A DNA stretch of 18,845 bases from DAOUET01 sp034430155 (GTDB lineage Bacteria > Chloroflexota > Anaerolineae > Anaerolineales > UBA4823): assembly GCA_034430155.1 (NCBI GenBank), contig DAOUET010000078.1, forward strand, positions 1-18,845, read 5' to 3'. The translations under genes were made by a program, and so were the position numbers. This document shows positions 1-6,813 of this stretch, in pieces. Every line of letters starts with the position of its first letter. The stretch's first letter is position 1. The notes beneath the pieces were generated by a model, which saw nothing but the letters and a program-made list of their open reading frames with translations, was not told the DNA's origin and made no database searches.

Positions 1-162
1 GATGCATGTCAGTTTTGATGCAACGGCAGATAAATCTGCTCCAACAAGAACGCAAAACCTGAACTGCGCCAGGTTCTAAATCCACCGAAGGGCGGATTTT
101 GCGCTTTTGTCCCAGTGACTTCAGTCACCAGGCCAAACCTGCCTCCAAATTGACATACACCC
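1..162. repeat. Hairpin-rich MITE-like repeat, copy 1 (left end cut by window)
   Basis: The right end (150-162, TTGACATACACCC) is, in reverse complement, nearly the same as the left end of the repeat at 16687-16816 (GGGTGTATGTCAG). The first 15 bases of the window pair with 148-162 with three mismatches, so these are terminal inverted repeats with one or two bases lost at the window edge. Between them are four small inverted repeats: 26-31/34-39 (GCAGAT/ATCTGC), 56-61/70-75 (AACCTG/CAGGTT), 78-83/94-99 (AAATCC/GGATTT) and 115-120/123-128 (GTGACT/AGTCAC). An alternative outer stem is CGCAAAA 51-57 with TTTTGCG 97-103. No open reading frame is seen, so it is non-autonomous, or possibly a structured RNA. 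It lies just upstream of the promoter of the first L,D-transpeptidase gene. Confidence 0.6.
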
Positions 163-171
163 ATACCCGAC

Positions 172-200
172 TTGATTTCTCCAATTCTATCGGTTAGAAT
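172..200 (+). promoter_or_regulatory. Sigma-70-like promoter of the L,D-transpeptidase cluster
   Basis: TTGATT at 172-177 and TAGAAT at 195-200 are separated by 17 bp, a good match to a vegetative promoter. The start codon at 210 is only nine bases beyond the -10 box, so the expected transcription start (about 207) would leave a leader of about three bases. The mRNA would then be leaderless or nearly so. The only ribosome-binding candidate, GGGG at 201-204, would lie upstream of that start. Confidence 0.5.
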
Positions 201-209
201 GGGGCAATC

Positions 210-1256
210 ATGCCCAAAAGGTTTTCAAGGCGCGAATTTTTAAAACTCGGGGGGTTAGCACTGGGCAGTCTGGCTTTCCGCCCGGTATTCCCGCGCCAGG
301 GAGATCAGGATTACGGCCAGATCGCCCGGGTAACAACCCGCGAATTGGATCTATTAGGCCAACCCGATTTCGAGAGCCAGATCGTGGGCAAGCGTTACCG
401 CGATCAGTTGGTCCAAATCTATTACGAACTGAATCCTCCCACCGGACCGGTTTATAACCCGCGTTGGTATCGTGTATGGGGTGGCTATCTACACAGCACC
501 CATCTCCAACGTGTAAAGATTAACTTCAATGAACCGGCAGGACAAATCCCGGCTGGCGGTCAGCTCGGTGAAGTCACCGTGCCTTATACCCAATCCTACC
601 GCTACACCCGCTATGATGGCTGGCGGCTGGAATACCGCCTCTATTACGAGACCACCCATTGGGTAACAGGAATTGATCAGGGACCCGACGGCAACGCCTG
701 GTACCGCCTGACCGATGAACTTCAACCCGTGGATTACCATATACCAGCCAGCCACATGCGCCTTATTACCGAAGGTGAAATATCACCGCTTTCCCCCGAT
801 ATCCCTGCCAATGAAAAACGCATCGAGATCGACCTGGCGCAACAAAAGCTAACCGCATACGAAAGAGATCAATTAGTTTATCAGGCAAAGGTTTCCTCTG
901 GAATTCCCAGCAGCACAGCTACTAGGAACCGCGCTCCAACCGAGACACCCAAAGGACGCTTTCATATTTATTCAAAGATGCCTTCTAAGCACATGGGCGA
1001 TGGCCGGTTGATGGGCGGCGACTTAGATTTAGAAGCGTATGAACTTGTGGGCGTGCCCTGGACCAGTTTCTTCGCTGAAGGAGGCTATGCTTTACACGGC
1101 ACTTACTGGCACGATAATTTCGGCTGGCCAATGAGCCATGGATGCGTTAATTTAACTAACCCTGACGCTAAATGGCTATTTCGTTGGAGTACTCCTGTTA
1201 ATGCGCCTCTCGAAGTGGAAAAGACCGGTTATGGCACCCTTGTTTACGTCTATTAG
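210..1256 (+). CDS. Tat-exported L,D-transpeptidase (YkuD family), paralogue 1
   Basis: Likely forms or edits 3-3 peptidoglycan cross-links, or attaches wall proteins, outside the membrane. The 348-residue protein opens with a twin-arginine signal (SRREFLK at 6-12, then a hydrophobic stretch GGLALGSLAF). Two SH3-like beta segments follow (about 38-102 and 118-186), then the catalytic YkuD domain (about 203-345). The active-site motif is complete: His296 in HGTYW and the SHGCVN box with His310 and Cys312 as nucleophile, 16 residues from His296. The ATG at 210 is chosen because the Tat motif begins immediately after it and a promoter ends at 200. It is the first of three tandem paralogues. Family assignment is firm; the exact cross-linking substrate is inferred. 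Confidence 0.9.
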   Translation: MPKRFSRREFLKLGGLALGSLAFRPVFPRQGDQDYGQIARVTTRELDLLGQPDFESQIVGKRYRDQLVQIYYELNPPTGPVYNPRWYRVWGGYLHSTHLQRVKINFNEPAGQIPAGGQLGEVTVPYTQSYRYTRYDGWRLEYRLYYETTHWVTGIDQGPDGNAWYRLTDELQPVDYHIPASHMRLITEGEISPLSPDIPANEKRIEIDLAQQKLTAYERDQLVYQAKVSSGIPSSTATRNRAPTETPKGRFHIYSKMPSKHMGDGRLMGGDLDLEAYELVGVPWTSFFAEGGYALHGTYWHDNFGWPMSHGCVNLTNPDAKWLFRWSTPVNAPLEVEKTGYGTLVYVY

Positions 1257-2307
1257 CAGGAGGGATGCCTTATCTCGTCGCGATTTTCTGAAACTTAGCG
1301 CGTTATCATTCGGCTCATTGGCTTTCCACCCCTTGCGCGCCATGCTTCCCCCAGAAGATAGGGTTGAGAAAATAGGTGTCGCCCGGGTTACCATCTCTAA
1401 AATCGGCGTCTTCCAACAACCTTCCTTGGACAGCGATCGCCTTTGGTCCAGGCAACGAGACGAATTAGTGGGCATTTTCGAGGAAATCCTTTCTCCTTAT
1501 GGCCCAAGCTTGAACCCACATTGGTACAAGGTTGTAGGGGGCTATTGTCACAGTGCTTACTTACAACGCGTTGAAACTGCGCATCTAAACTCCCCCCTAA
1601 AGGCAATTGCCAAAGGCGGTCAATTGGCAGAGGTCACCGTACCATATACACAGAGCATGCGTTTCACTGCCCATGAAGGGTGGACCCCTCTTTACCGGCT
1701 ATATTTTCAATCGGTTCACTGGGTCACCGGGGTCGACCCAGGACCAGATGAAAAACCGTGGTATCGCCTGACCGATGAGTTGTTACATATCGACTATCAT
1801 GTTCCTGCGACCCATCTGCGTCCTGTTACTAGCCAGGAATTGACCCCTATTTCTCCTGAAGTACCTCCGGGGGAAAAACGTATCGAAGTCTCCTTATTGG
1901 ATCAAACCCTAACCGCATACGAGAACGAAAAAGTCGTCCTACATACATTTGTCTCAAGCGGTTTGCCCAATCTGAGCGGAATCCAAAGCGAAATTCCCAC
2001 GGTTACCCCACGCGGTAATTTCACCATTGACTTAAAAATGCCTTCAAAACACATGGGGGACGGGCAACTTACCGATGAGATCAACGCTTACGAACTTCCC
2101 GGCGTCCCCTGGGTATGCTTTTTCGATCCCACTGGTATAGCTTTTCATGGCACTTATTGGCACAATAATTTTGGTTCTCGTATGAGCCACGGTTGTGTTA
2201 ACATGCACATGGAAGATGCAAAGTGGTTGTACAGATGGTCGACACCGGTCGCCGAACCGCATGATTGGGAACGCAAGGGCTATGGCACCAGGGTGACCGT
2301 GTATTAA
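1231..2307 (+). CDS. Tat-exported L,D-transpeptidase (YkuD family), paralogue 2
   Basis: Same architecture as its upstream neighbour: Tat signal (SRRDFLKLSALSFGSLAF), two SH3-like segments and a C-terminal YkuD domain with HGTYW and an intact SHGCVNM active-site box. The start is uncertain. The ATG at 1231 overlaps the end of the first gene by 26 bases and has only a weak GGAAA upstream; an in-frame ATG at 1201 is also possible. A perfect AGGAGGG ribosome-binding sequence lies at 1258-1264, but the codon six bases beyond it is TTA (1270), and the ATG at 1265 is out of frame. The native N-terminus may therefore have been altered by a small mutation. The gene lies head to tail with paralogues 1 and 3 and probably arose by tandem duplication. 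Confidence 0.85.
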   Translation: MAPLFTSISRRDALSRRDFLKLSALSFGSLAFHPLRAMLPPEDRVEKIGVARVTISKIGVFQQPSLDSDRLWSRQRDELVGIFEEILSPYGPSLNPHWYKVVGGYCHSAYLQRVETAHLNSPLKAIAKGGQLAEVTVPYTQSMRFTAHEGWTPLYRLYFQSVHWVTGVDPGPDEKPWYRLTDELLHIDYHVPATHLRPVTSQELTPISPEVPPGEKRIEVSLLDQTLTAYENEKVVLHTFVSSGLPNLSGIQSEIPTVTPRGNFTIDLKMPSKHMGDGQLTDEINAYELPGVPWVCFFDPTGIAFHGTYWHNNFGSRMSHGCVNMHMEDAKWLYRWSTPVAEPHDWERKGYGTRVTVY

Positions 2308-2354
2308 CGTTCATACAAATGGCATGAATCTGGCTATCTGGTACGAGTGACGAG

Positions 2355-3407
2355 ATGCCTACCGACCTTTCCAGGCGCGCTTTTCTCAAGCTCTCGGCTT
2401 TGAGTTTCACCTCATTGGCCTTTCACCCATTGCGCGCCATCCTGCCCCCAGAAGATCAAGAACAGCCAGTGGGTATCGGGCGAGTCACGGCCAGCGTTAT
2501 ATACGTCTATCCTGAACCTTCCTTCAAAAGCGAACGCTTGGACCGACGTCAGCGCGACCAGCTGATATCCATCATCGAAGAGATCCATTCGCCCCATGGC
2601 CCTCAGCACAATCCTCTGTGGTACCGCACCGTGGGGGGCTTTGTGCACAGCGGCTACCTACAACGTGTGGAAAGTTCCCACTTGAACTCGCCACTATCTA
2701 GGCTATCTGAGGGCGGCCAGCTGGGCGAGCTGACCGTCCCGATCGCCCAGTCTTACCTCAGAACTGGCGACTCAGGTTGGCAACCACTTTACCGCCTCTA
2801 TTACTCTTCCAATTATTGGATCACACACCTGGAAGAAGGTCCTGATGGCCAACCGTGGTACGGTCTGACCGACGACCGGTTGCGGGTAACCTATTATGTG
2901 CCGGCTGCCTATCTTCGCCCCATTCCTGAAACCGAGATCAGCCCGCTTTCCTCCCACGTCCCTGAAGAGCACAAAAAGATCGTCGTGTCGCTAGAACGCC
3001 AGGCGTTGGTCGCCTGCGAAGGCGATCAGGTGGTCTTCCGCGCCCCCATCTCCTCCGGCCTCCCCAGCCACGCCCCGACGATCAATGGCATCCCAACCGA
3101 TACACCCGGCGGAAATTTCAATGTCTCGTTGAAATTGCCCTCCCGGCACATGGGCAATGGAGAGCTGACCAGTGCGTTCGCTCCCGCTGAATATCCTGGT
3201 GTTCCTTGGGTGAGTACCTTCCACGCCACCGGTGTGGGTTTCCATGGGACATACTGGCATAACAATTTTGGGACGCGCATGAGCTCCGGCTGCGTCAACC
3301 TGCGCAACGAGGACGCCAAATGGATTTACCGCTGGACCACCCCCGTGGTTGGCGGTAGAGATTGGTACAAACTGGGCCGCGGCACGCTCATTCAAGTTAC
3401 AGAATAA
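2355..3407 (+). CDS. Tat-exported L,D-transpeptidase (YkuD family), paralogue 3, variant active site
   Basis: This 350-residue protein starts MPTDLSRRAFLKLSALSF, a clear Tat signal. It then has two SH3-like segments (about 42-106 and 122-190) and a YkuD domain (about 207-345). The catalytic His297 (HGTYW) and nucleophile Cys313 are present, but the usual SHGC box reads SSGC, so the conserved histidine two residues before the cysteine is Ser311. Other YkuD proteins vary at this position, so activity may persist with altered substrate handling. It is closest to paralogue 2 around the signal peptide (both have SLAFHPLRA followed by LPPED). The gap of 47 bases from paralogue 2 fits one transcript. 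The ribosome-binding site is weak (GACGAG). Confidence 0.88.
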   Translation: MPTDLSRRAFLKLSALSFTSLAFHPLRAILPPEDQEQPVGIGRVTASVIYVYPEPSFKSERLDRRQRDQLISIIEEIHSPHGPQHNPLWYRTVGGFVHSGYLQRVESSHLNSPLSRLSEGGQLGELTVPIAQSYLRTGDSGWQPLYRLYYSSNYWITHLEEGPDGQPWYGLTDDRLRVTYYVPAAYLRPIPETEISPLSSHVPEEHKKIVVSLERQALVACEGDQVVFRAPISSGLPSHAPTINGIPTDTPGGNFNVSLKLPSRHMGNGELTSAFAPAEYPGVPWVSTFHATGVGFHGTYWHNNFGTRMSSGCVNLRNEDAKWIYRWTTPVVGGRDWYKLGRGTLIQVTE

Positions 3408-3467
3408 AAGTGAGCGGGTTTTAACCACCTACCTACTTGCCTATAAGCATACATTTATCCATGTTCT

Positions 3468-3510
3468 CGGCGGCGTCCTCCCCGCCGTTGATTGGGCTAC
3501 CCCCCAATCA
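3468..3510. other. Two adjacent hairpins downstream of the L,D-transpeptidases
   Basis: CGGCGG 3468-3473 pairs with CCGCCG 3482-3487, and TGATTGGG 3489-3496 pairs with CCCAATCA 3503-3510 across a six-base loop. No T-run follows, so they are not typical intrinsic terminators. They could still block or stabilise the 3' end of the upstream cluster transcript, or be remnants of a repeat. Confidence 0.4.
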
Positions 3511-3539
3511 TCGTTCATTCAAATATCCCATCGCGCCAG

Positions 3540-3870
3540 ATTATTACCTGCAGGAATCAGCTTTGACACGGACAAAACCAAGATGTCGAACATGCAAGTG
3601 TACGTGCAAGGGGCTTCCAATGGTGGTGAAATCGTAATCCGGGACCTTATTGTTACTGGTTACCTAAACCTTGAGGAAGGCATGGTGACCGGTGGGGGCC
3701 GGTTCATTGCCGAGGACAGGGGCAATTTTATCGGCACGATCCCTAATGGTATAGCCACCCTCGGATTTATCGCCAGGCAGAAGGATGGCAAATCCTGCGG
3801 TGAAATCGCGCCTGCCCCTCCACCGATAACAATATTCTGGACCGTAATCTTCTTCAGGATAATGCTATAA
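3540..3870 (+). pseudogene. Remnant of a secreted-protein domain (decayed gene)
   Basis: An open frame running to 3870 encodes a stretch (about 3583-3800) that looks like real protein: VYVQGASNGGEIVIRDL, then VTGGGRFIAEDRGNF, then GIATLGFIARQKDGKSCGE. The VTGGG ... GFxAR.KDG pattern resembles a small beta domain seen repeatedly in secreted bacterial proteins. I recall the pattern but cannot confirm the family. The normal C-terminal continuation is missing: the frame runs into an unlike hydrophobic tail (TIFWTVIFF) and stops. Upstream of about 3540 the frame has no protein-like character, no signal peptide and no ribosome-binding site. The best reading is a gene fragment left after deletion or frameshift, though a short expressed protein starting at 3583 is not excluded. 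Confidence 0.45.
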
Positions 3871-4196
3871 ATCAATACATATAGGACTTACGCAGTTGGT
3901 GGGAGGATGGCGGTGGAAAAAGCCGTCCAAACGAAGATAGGCATACGGAAGAGGTTCATCCCGGGCGCCCGTAATCGCACGAGTGAAAAGTGGGTGGGTG
4001 GATTGCAATTAAAAGCTACGTGGCTTTTTCCTGGTCATACCTGAGGCTAACTTCTTCCCTGACAATCATCTTTAGAGACTCGTATTATTTAGCGATTTTG
4101 GGTATTCTGTATTCTTACTATCTACTTAATCTGCCAAAATCGAAGGGGAATGTCATTCATCAACCTCATTCAAAATCAAGGATTCTTTAAACACAA
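3871..4196. other. Gene-poor intergenic stretch, possible insertion-sequence remnant
   Basis: No convincing gene. TAGGACTTACGCA at 3882-3894 resembles the terminal sequence of some insertion sequences, by recollection and weakly. No partner end is visible nearby. A hairpin is formed by GGATGGC and GCCGTCC (about 3905-3929). AAAAGC 4011-4016 pairs with GCTTTT 4023-4028 and could act as a weak terminator. A 66-codon open frame at 3990-4190 has no ribosome-binding site and an unremarkable composition; I do not call it. Confidence 0.35.
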
Positions 4197-4222
4197 AAAG
4201 AGTGATTGTGAAATCACCCTTT
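4197..4222 (-). terminator. Intrinsic terminator of the response regulator gene
   Basis: AAAGAGTGATT (4197-4207) pairs with AATCACCCTTT (4212-4222) with one mismatch and a four-base loop. Read on the minus strand the hairpin is followed by a T-run, 29 bases past the response regulator stop codon. Confidence 0.7.
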
Positions 4223-4250
4223 AATCATCCATCCCCGGTCTAAATTTCTG

Positions 4251-4889
4251 CTATTGGTGGATTAATCCTAACTGGATGGCTTTGCTGACCGCCTCTGCCC
4301 GGTTAGCAGCTTCTAATTTATCCAATATATGGCGTACGTGAGTCTTTACGGTGTTCTCCGAAATAAAAAGGTGGGAAGCGATTTCAGAACTGGTCATGCC
4401 TTGAGACAAACAATCCAAAACTTCCATCTCGCGCGTGCTCAAATTGGCATTCAAGGAAATCCCTTTTCCTTTTCCAACCACCTGGAGGACCCGTCGGGTT
4501 ACCTCAGGTGTGAGCACAGATTTTCCCTCCGCAATCAATGAGATCGCACGCTGTAAATCCTCTGGTTCAGCGCTTTTGAGTAAATAGCCATCCGCCCCAG
4601 CGGCAATGGCACCAAACAAATCTTCATCATGTTTTGATATCGTAAGCATCAAAATTCGACACGCTTCACTTTCTTTCAAAGCTTTTACAGTCTCGATACC
4701 GCCCATTACTGGCATATTCACGTCCAATAAAATCACTTCCGGTTTGGTGCGACGAACTTCTTCCAAGGCGGCGCGGCCATCCTCGGCTTCCCCGACAACC
4801 TCCAAACCAGGGATCTGGGACAGCAAATTGACTAAACCAGCTCGAAAAAGGGCGTGGTCATCGACAACAACCAGCCGGATCTTCTTCAT
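4251..4889 (-). CDS. NarL/FixJ-type two-component response regulator
   Basis: Cytoplasmic transcription regulator of 212 residues. The receiver domain (1-120) shows the acidic pair Asp10-Asp11, the phosphorylation site Asp56 in LLDVNMP and the conserved lysine in YLLKSAEP. The LuxR-type helix-turn-helix (about 147-208) reads LSTREMEVLDCLSQG, then ENTVKTHVRHILDKL. I start at the ATG at 4889 (MKKIRLVVVDD) because it fits the family start and GGAG lies about ten bases upstream. The frame is open further upstream to 4952, but that part does not look like receiver sequence. Its natural partner, the sensor kinase immediately upstream, is broken, so this regulator may be unphosphorylated, use another kinase or small phosphodonors, or be on its way to loss. 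Target genes are unknown. Confidence 0.92.
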   Translation of the reverse strand: MKKIRLVVVDDHALFRAGLVNLLSQIPGLEVVGEAEDGRAALEEVRRTKPEVILLDVNMPVMGGIETVKALKESEACRILMLTISKHDEDLFGAIAAGADGYLLKSAEPEDLQRAISLIAEGKSVLTPEVTRRVLQVVGKGKGISLNANLSTREMEVLDCLSQGMTSSEIASHLFISENTVKTHVRHILDKLEAANRAEAVSKAIQLGLIHQ

Positions 4890-4924
4890 TCGACCATTTC
4901 TCCACTCAAGAGGGGCAGGCGTAC

Positions 4925-5507
4925 TCACACGGTAGTACCTTCCTGAGGGCAACTAATTATCTGAAACTCAGCCCCAATTAATTCTGTGCGCTCCCGTATA
5001 CCTTGCAAGCCGTGGCGAGAAGACCCGGGCACATCTTCAGGAGTAAATCCACGTCCGTTATCACGGACCTCCAAGAGCAGATCTCCACCTACTTCTCGGC
5101 ACGAGACCCACACTTGAGTAGCCTGGGCGTGTTTGCGGAACAAGCTCATCCACTTCTTTTTCATCGTTGGCTTCAACAAACTTCTGTGAGAGGCGAAACA
5201 CAGCCGCTAGCCTGCGGTTGGTATCTGCTGCGATCTGTTCTGCCCTATCCATGCGATCGAGCAAAGCGCGACGTTGGTTGAGCAACCCCTTTACCTGGCT
5301 GCCTAAGAAAAATGCCAACACCACACCCACCAATATCCCTGCCAAAACTAAAGATCGAGGGTAGCCAGGCAGAGAGCCGAACCAGGTCGTCCCTAGAATT
5401 ATCTGAAAGCTAGCAAGGATAAGTGCCACACACACCAGGGCCCATGACAACCAGTGAGGATATGAGAAACTTCGAATACGTCCAAGGATGGCTTTCACAA
5501 AACTCAT
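4925..5507 (-). pseudogene. Sensor histidine kinase (NarX-like) destroyed by internal deletion
   Basis: The N-terminal part (from 5507) encodes MSFVKAILGRIRSF, two membrane helices (about 18-38 and 52-70), a coiled linker and LSQKFVEANDEKEVDEL, the usual lead-in to a GAF domain. At about 5135-5150 the sequence jumps, in another frame, to FRKHAQATQVWVSC, the start of the C-terminal ATPase domain. That domain continues with LEVRDNGRGF, HGLQGIRERTELIGA and EGTTV up to 4925. The GAF domain, the HisKA_3 domain with the phosphorylated histidine, and most of the N-box are missing. The N-terminal frame runs on out of frame to a stop at 5061. The combination of deletion and frame change means no working kinase can be made. 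It lies just upstream of the intact response regulator gene. Confidence 0.85.
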
Positions 5508-5862
5508 TTTAACTCAAAACCAAATTACACGCATTAATCTCCAGGTGGTTACCTTTAGTTCGGAATAAAAAAGACTAAGGATTTAGAGATGTGATGGACA
5601 CTTGTTGACTGTGATTAAGGATGACTACTTTTTAACCTCTTCCTATTCTTCAAAATCACCCTTTTTGATGAATACAATATTAGTGAAATAAGATATATTT
5701 TCACTGAATTAAGCCCGCTTGATCAAGGAATAATAGTAAGTACTAGTTAAAATAAGTGCAATGGTGAAAAAGAAGGATTCAAATCATCAGTTATTTACTG
5801 AATCAGATTTCAGATCGCAAAATATTTCGTTTGAACTATATCGAATAGATTGAGGAGAATTA
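5508..5862. promoter_or_regulatory. AT-rich divergent intergenic region, kinase/cupredoxin
   Basis: There are 355 bases without a gene between the kinase remnant (minus) and the cupredoxin (plus), and the region probably holds both promoters. AGTGAAA 5682-5688 and TTTCACT 5699-5705 form a 7-bp inverted repeat with a 10-base centre, a plausible operator. GAGGAGAA at 5852-5859 is the ribosome-binding site of the cupredoxin gene. I could not settle on a convincing -35/-10 pair. Confidence 0.4.
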
Positions 5863-6279
5863 GTGAGTATGAACGCTATGAATAAAAAACAGTTTATTGC
5901 AATCGCTTTGATCGTCCTGATAGCCGGGTTAGCTTTATCGGCGTGCGGACCTAAAAAAGCTGAGCTCACCGTCGAATTGAAGGATTTTGCCTTCGTTCCG
6001 GATTCATTTAGTGCGCCAGCCGGTGGGGAAGTGACAATCAATATGAGTAATTCTGGTACCCTGGAACATGAGTTCGTCATCGTCAAGAAGGGCGAGCAAA
6101 TAACGGCACCTTTCTCACCTGAGGATGAGGACAAAATATATTGGGAGCACGAGCTTGATGCTGGTGCAGCGGAAACGATCACATTTACTGCGCCGAGTGA
6201 GCCGGGCGATTACCAGGTTGTTTGCGGGCTTGCCGGTCACCTCGAACAGGGAATGGAAGGCACTCTTACGGTGAAATGA
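5863..6279 (+). CDS. Lipoprotein cupredoxin (type 1 copper protein)
   Basis: A small blue-copper electron carrier anchored on the outer face of the membrane. The 138-residue protein has a lipoprotein signal with lipobox LSAC (lipidated Cys28) and a cupredoxin fold. The copper ligands are visible: His69 (LEHEF) and the C-terminal CGLAGHLEQGM loop with Cys121, His126 and Met131, the plastocyanin/amicyanin-like spacing. The start is GTG at 5863, five to six bases after the AGGAG ribosome-binding site. The ATG at 5869 and the ATG at 5878 are alternatives that do not affect the mature protein. It converges with a cytochrome c lipoprotein gene 21 bases away, so the two may serve one electron-transfer route, though they are not co-transcribed. 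The redox partner is inferred, not shown. Confidence 0.88.
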   Translation: MSMNAMNKKQFIAIALIVLIAGLALSACGPKKAELTVELKDFAFVPDSFSAPAGGEVTINMSNSGTLEHEFVIVKKGEQITAPFSPEDEDKIYWEHELDAGAAETITFTAPSEPGDYQVVCGLAGHLEQGMEGTLTVK

Positions 6280-6309
6280 GCTGGTATTACCGGTGGATAT
6301 CAGCCTTTT
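6280..6309 (+). terminator. Possible terminator between cupredoxin and cytochrome c genes
   Basis: GCTGGTAT (6280-6287) pairs with ATATCAGC (6297-6304) with one G-T wobble, followed by CTTTT on the plus strand. It starts right after the cupredoxin stop codon and overlaps the end of the convergent cytochrome gene. The T-run is short, so this is tentative. Confidence 0.4.
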
Positions 6310-6776
6310 AAGGTGCGCAGGTAGGTGATCACTTTCCAGATGTGATCTTCACTTAAGAGACCTCTCCATGCTGGCATAGCCGAATAAAATGGTGCTATGG
6401 CGCCACCTACAGAAATTCTCCAGAAAAGATAGCCATCGCTCAAGTAGGCTTGTTTGCTTGCCAAATCTGCAGGCTTTGGATCGAGAGAAGTCCCGGCAAG
6501 ACCATCGCCTTTAGCCTCCTGGCCATGGCAGGAGGTACAATCCGCTTCAAAAATCACTTCACCCTTGGCTGCATTCTCGGCACTCCCCGCCATAGGGTTG
6601 GTCATAGTTTTGAATTCTTCAGGCGGTTCAACAAGCTGACTGCCTTGATAACCGGCCTGTCCTTGGATCGCGCCTGGGACCGTTTGCGTTGGAGAGGTAA
6701 TACTCCCCCCGCATGCAGAGAGAATCGTGGCGCTAAACACCAAGAAAACCCCTAAAAGAAAGGCGGGGGTTCTCAT
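6300..6776 (-). CDS. Cytochrome c lipoprotein (single haem)
   Basis: Class I-type monohaem cytochrome c, exported and lipid-anchored. The 158-residue protein has a lipoprotein signal ending in the lipobox LSAC (Cys22). A linker of about 45 residues is followed by the haem-binding CTSCH motif (Cys80, Cys83, His84). A likely sixth-ligand methionine is Met134 (YSAMPAW), and the family-typical end DHIWKVITYLRTL is present. The ribosome-binding region is ATGGAG immediately upstream. It follows the peroxiredoxin gene by 37 bases on the same strand, which suggests co-transcription, and converges with the cupredoxin gene. The electron donor and acceptor cannot be told from the sequence. Confidence 0.9.
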   Translation of the reverse strand: MRTPAFLLGVFLVFSATILSACGGSITSPTQTVPGAIQGQAGYQGSQLVEPPEEFKTMTNPMAGSAENAAKGEVIFEADCTSCHGQEAKGDGLAGTSLDPKPADLASKQAYLSDGYLFWRISVGGAIAPFYSAMPAWRGLLSEDHIWKVITYLRTLKG

Positions 6777-6813
6777 ATCTCCATTCCTAAATCAGGAAAG
6801 CGATGGATAGAAA

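Noticed and set aside
1..162. Hairpin repeat as a T-box or other known riboswitch
   Set aside because: No conserved riboswitch core was recognised, and the ends match another repeat copy in an unrelated gene context.
2991..3428. Long minus-strand open frame opposite the third L,D-transpeptidase gene
   Set aside because: It lies wholly within a clear coding region on the other strand, and the translation has no family features.
3990..4190. 66-codon plus-strand open frame with many Tyr, Leu and Ser residues
   Set aside because: No ribosome-binding site, no recognisable motif, and AT-rich intergenic composition explains the lack of stops.
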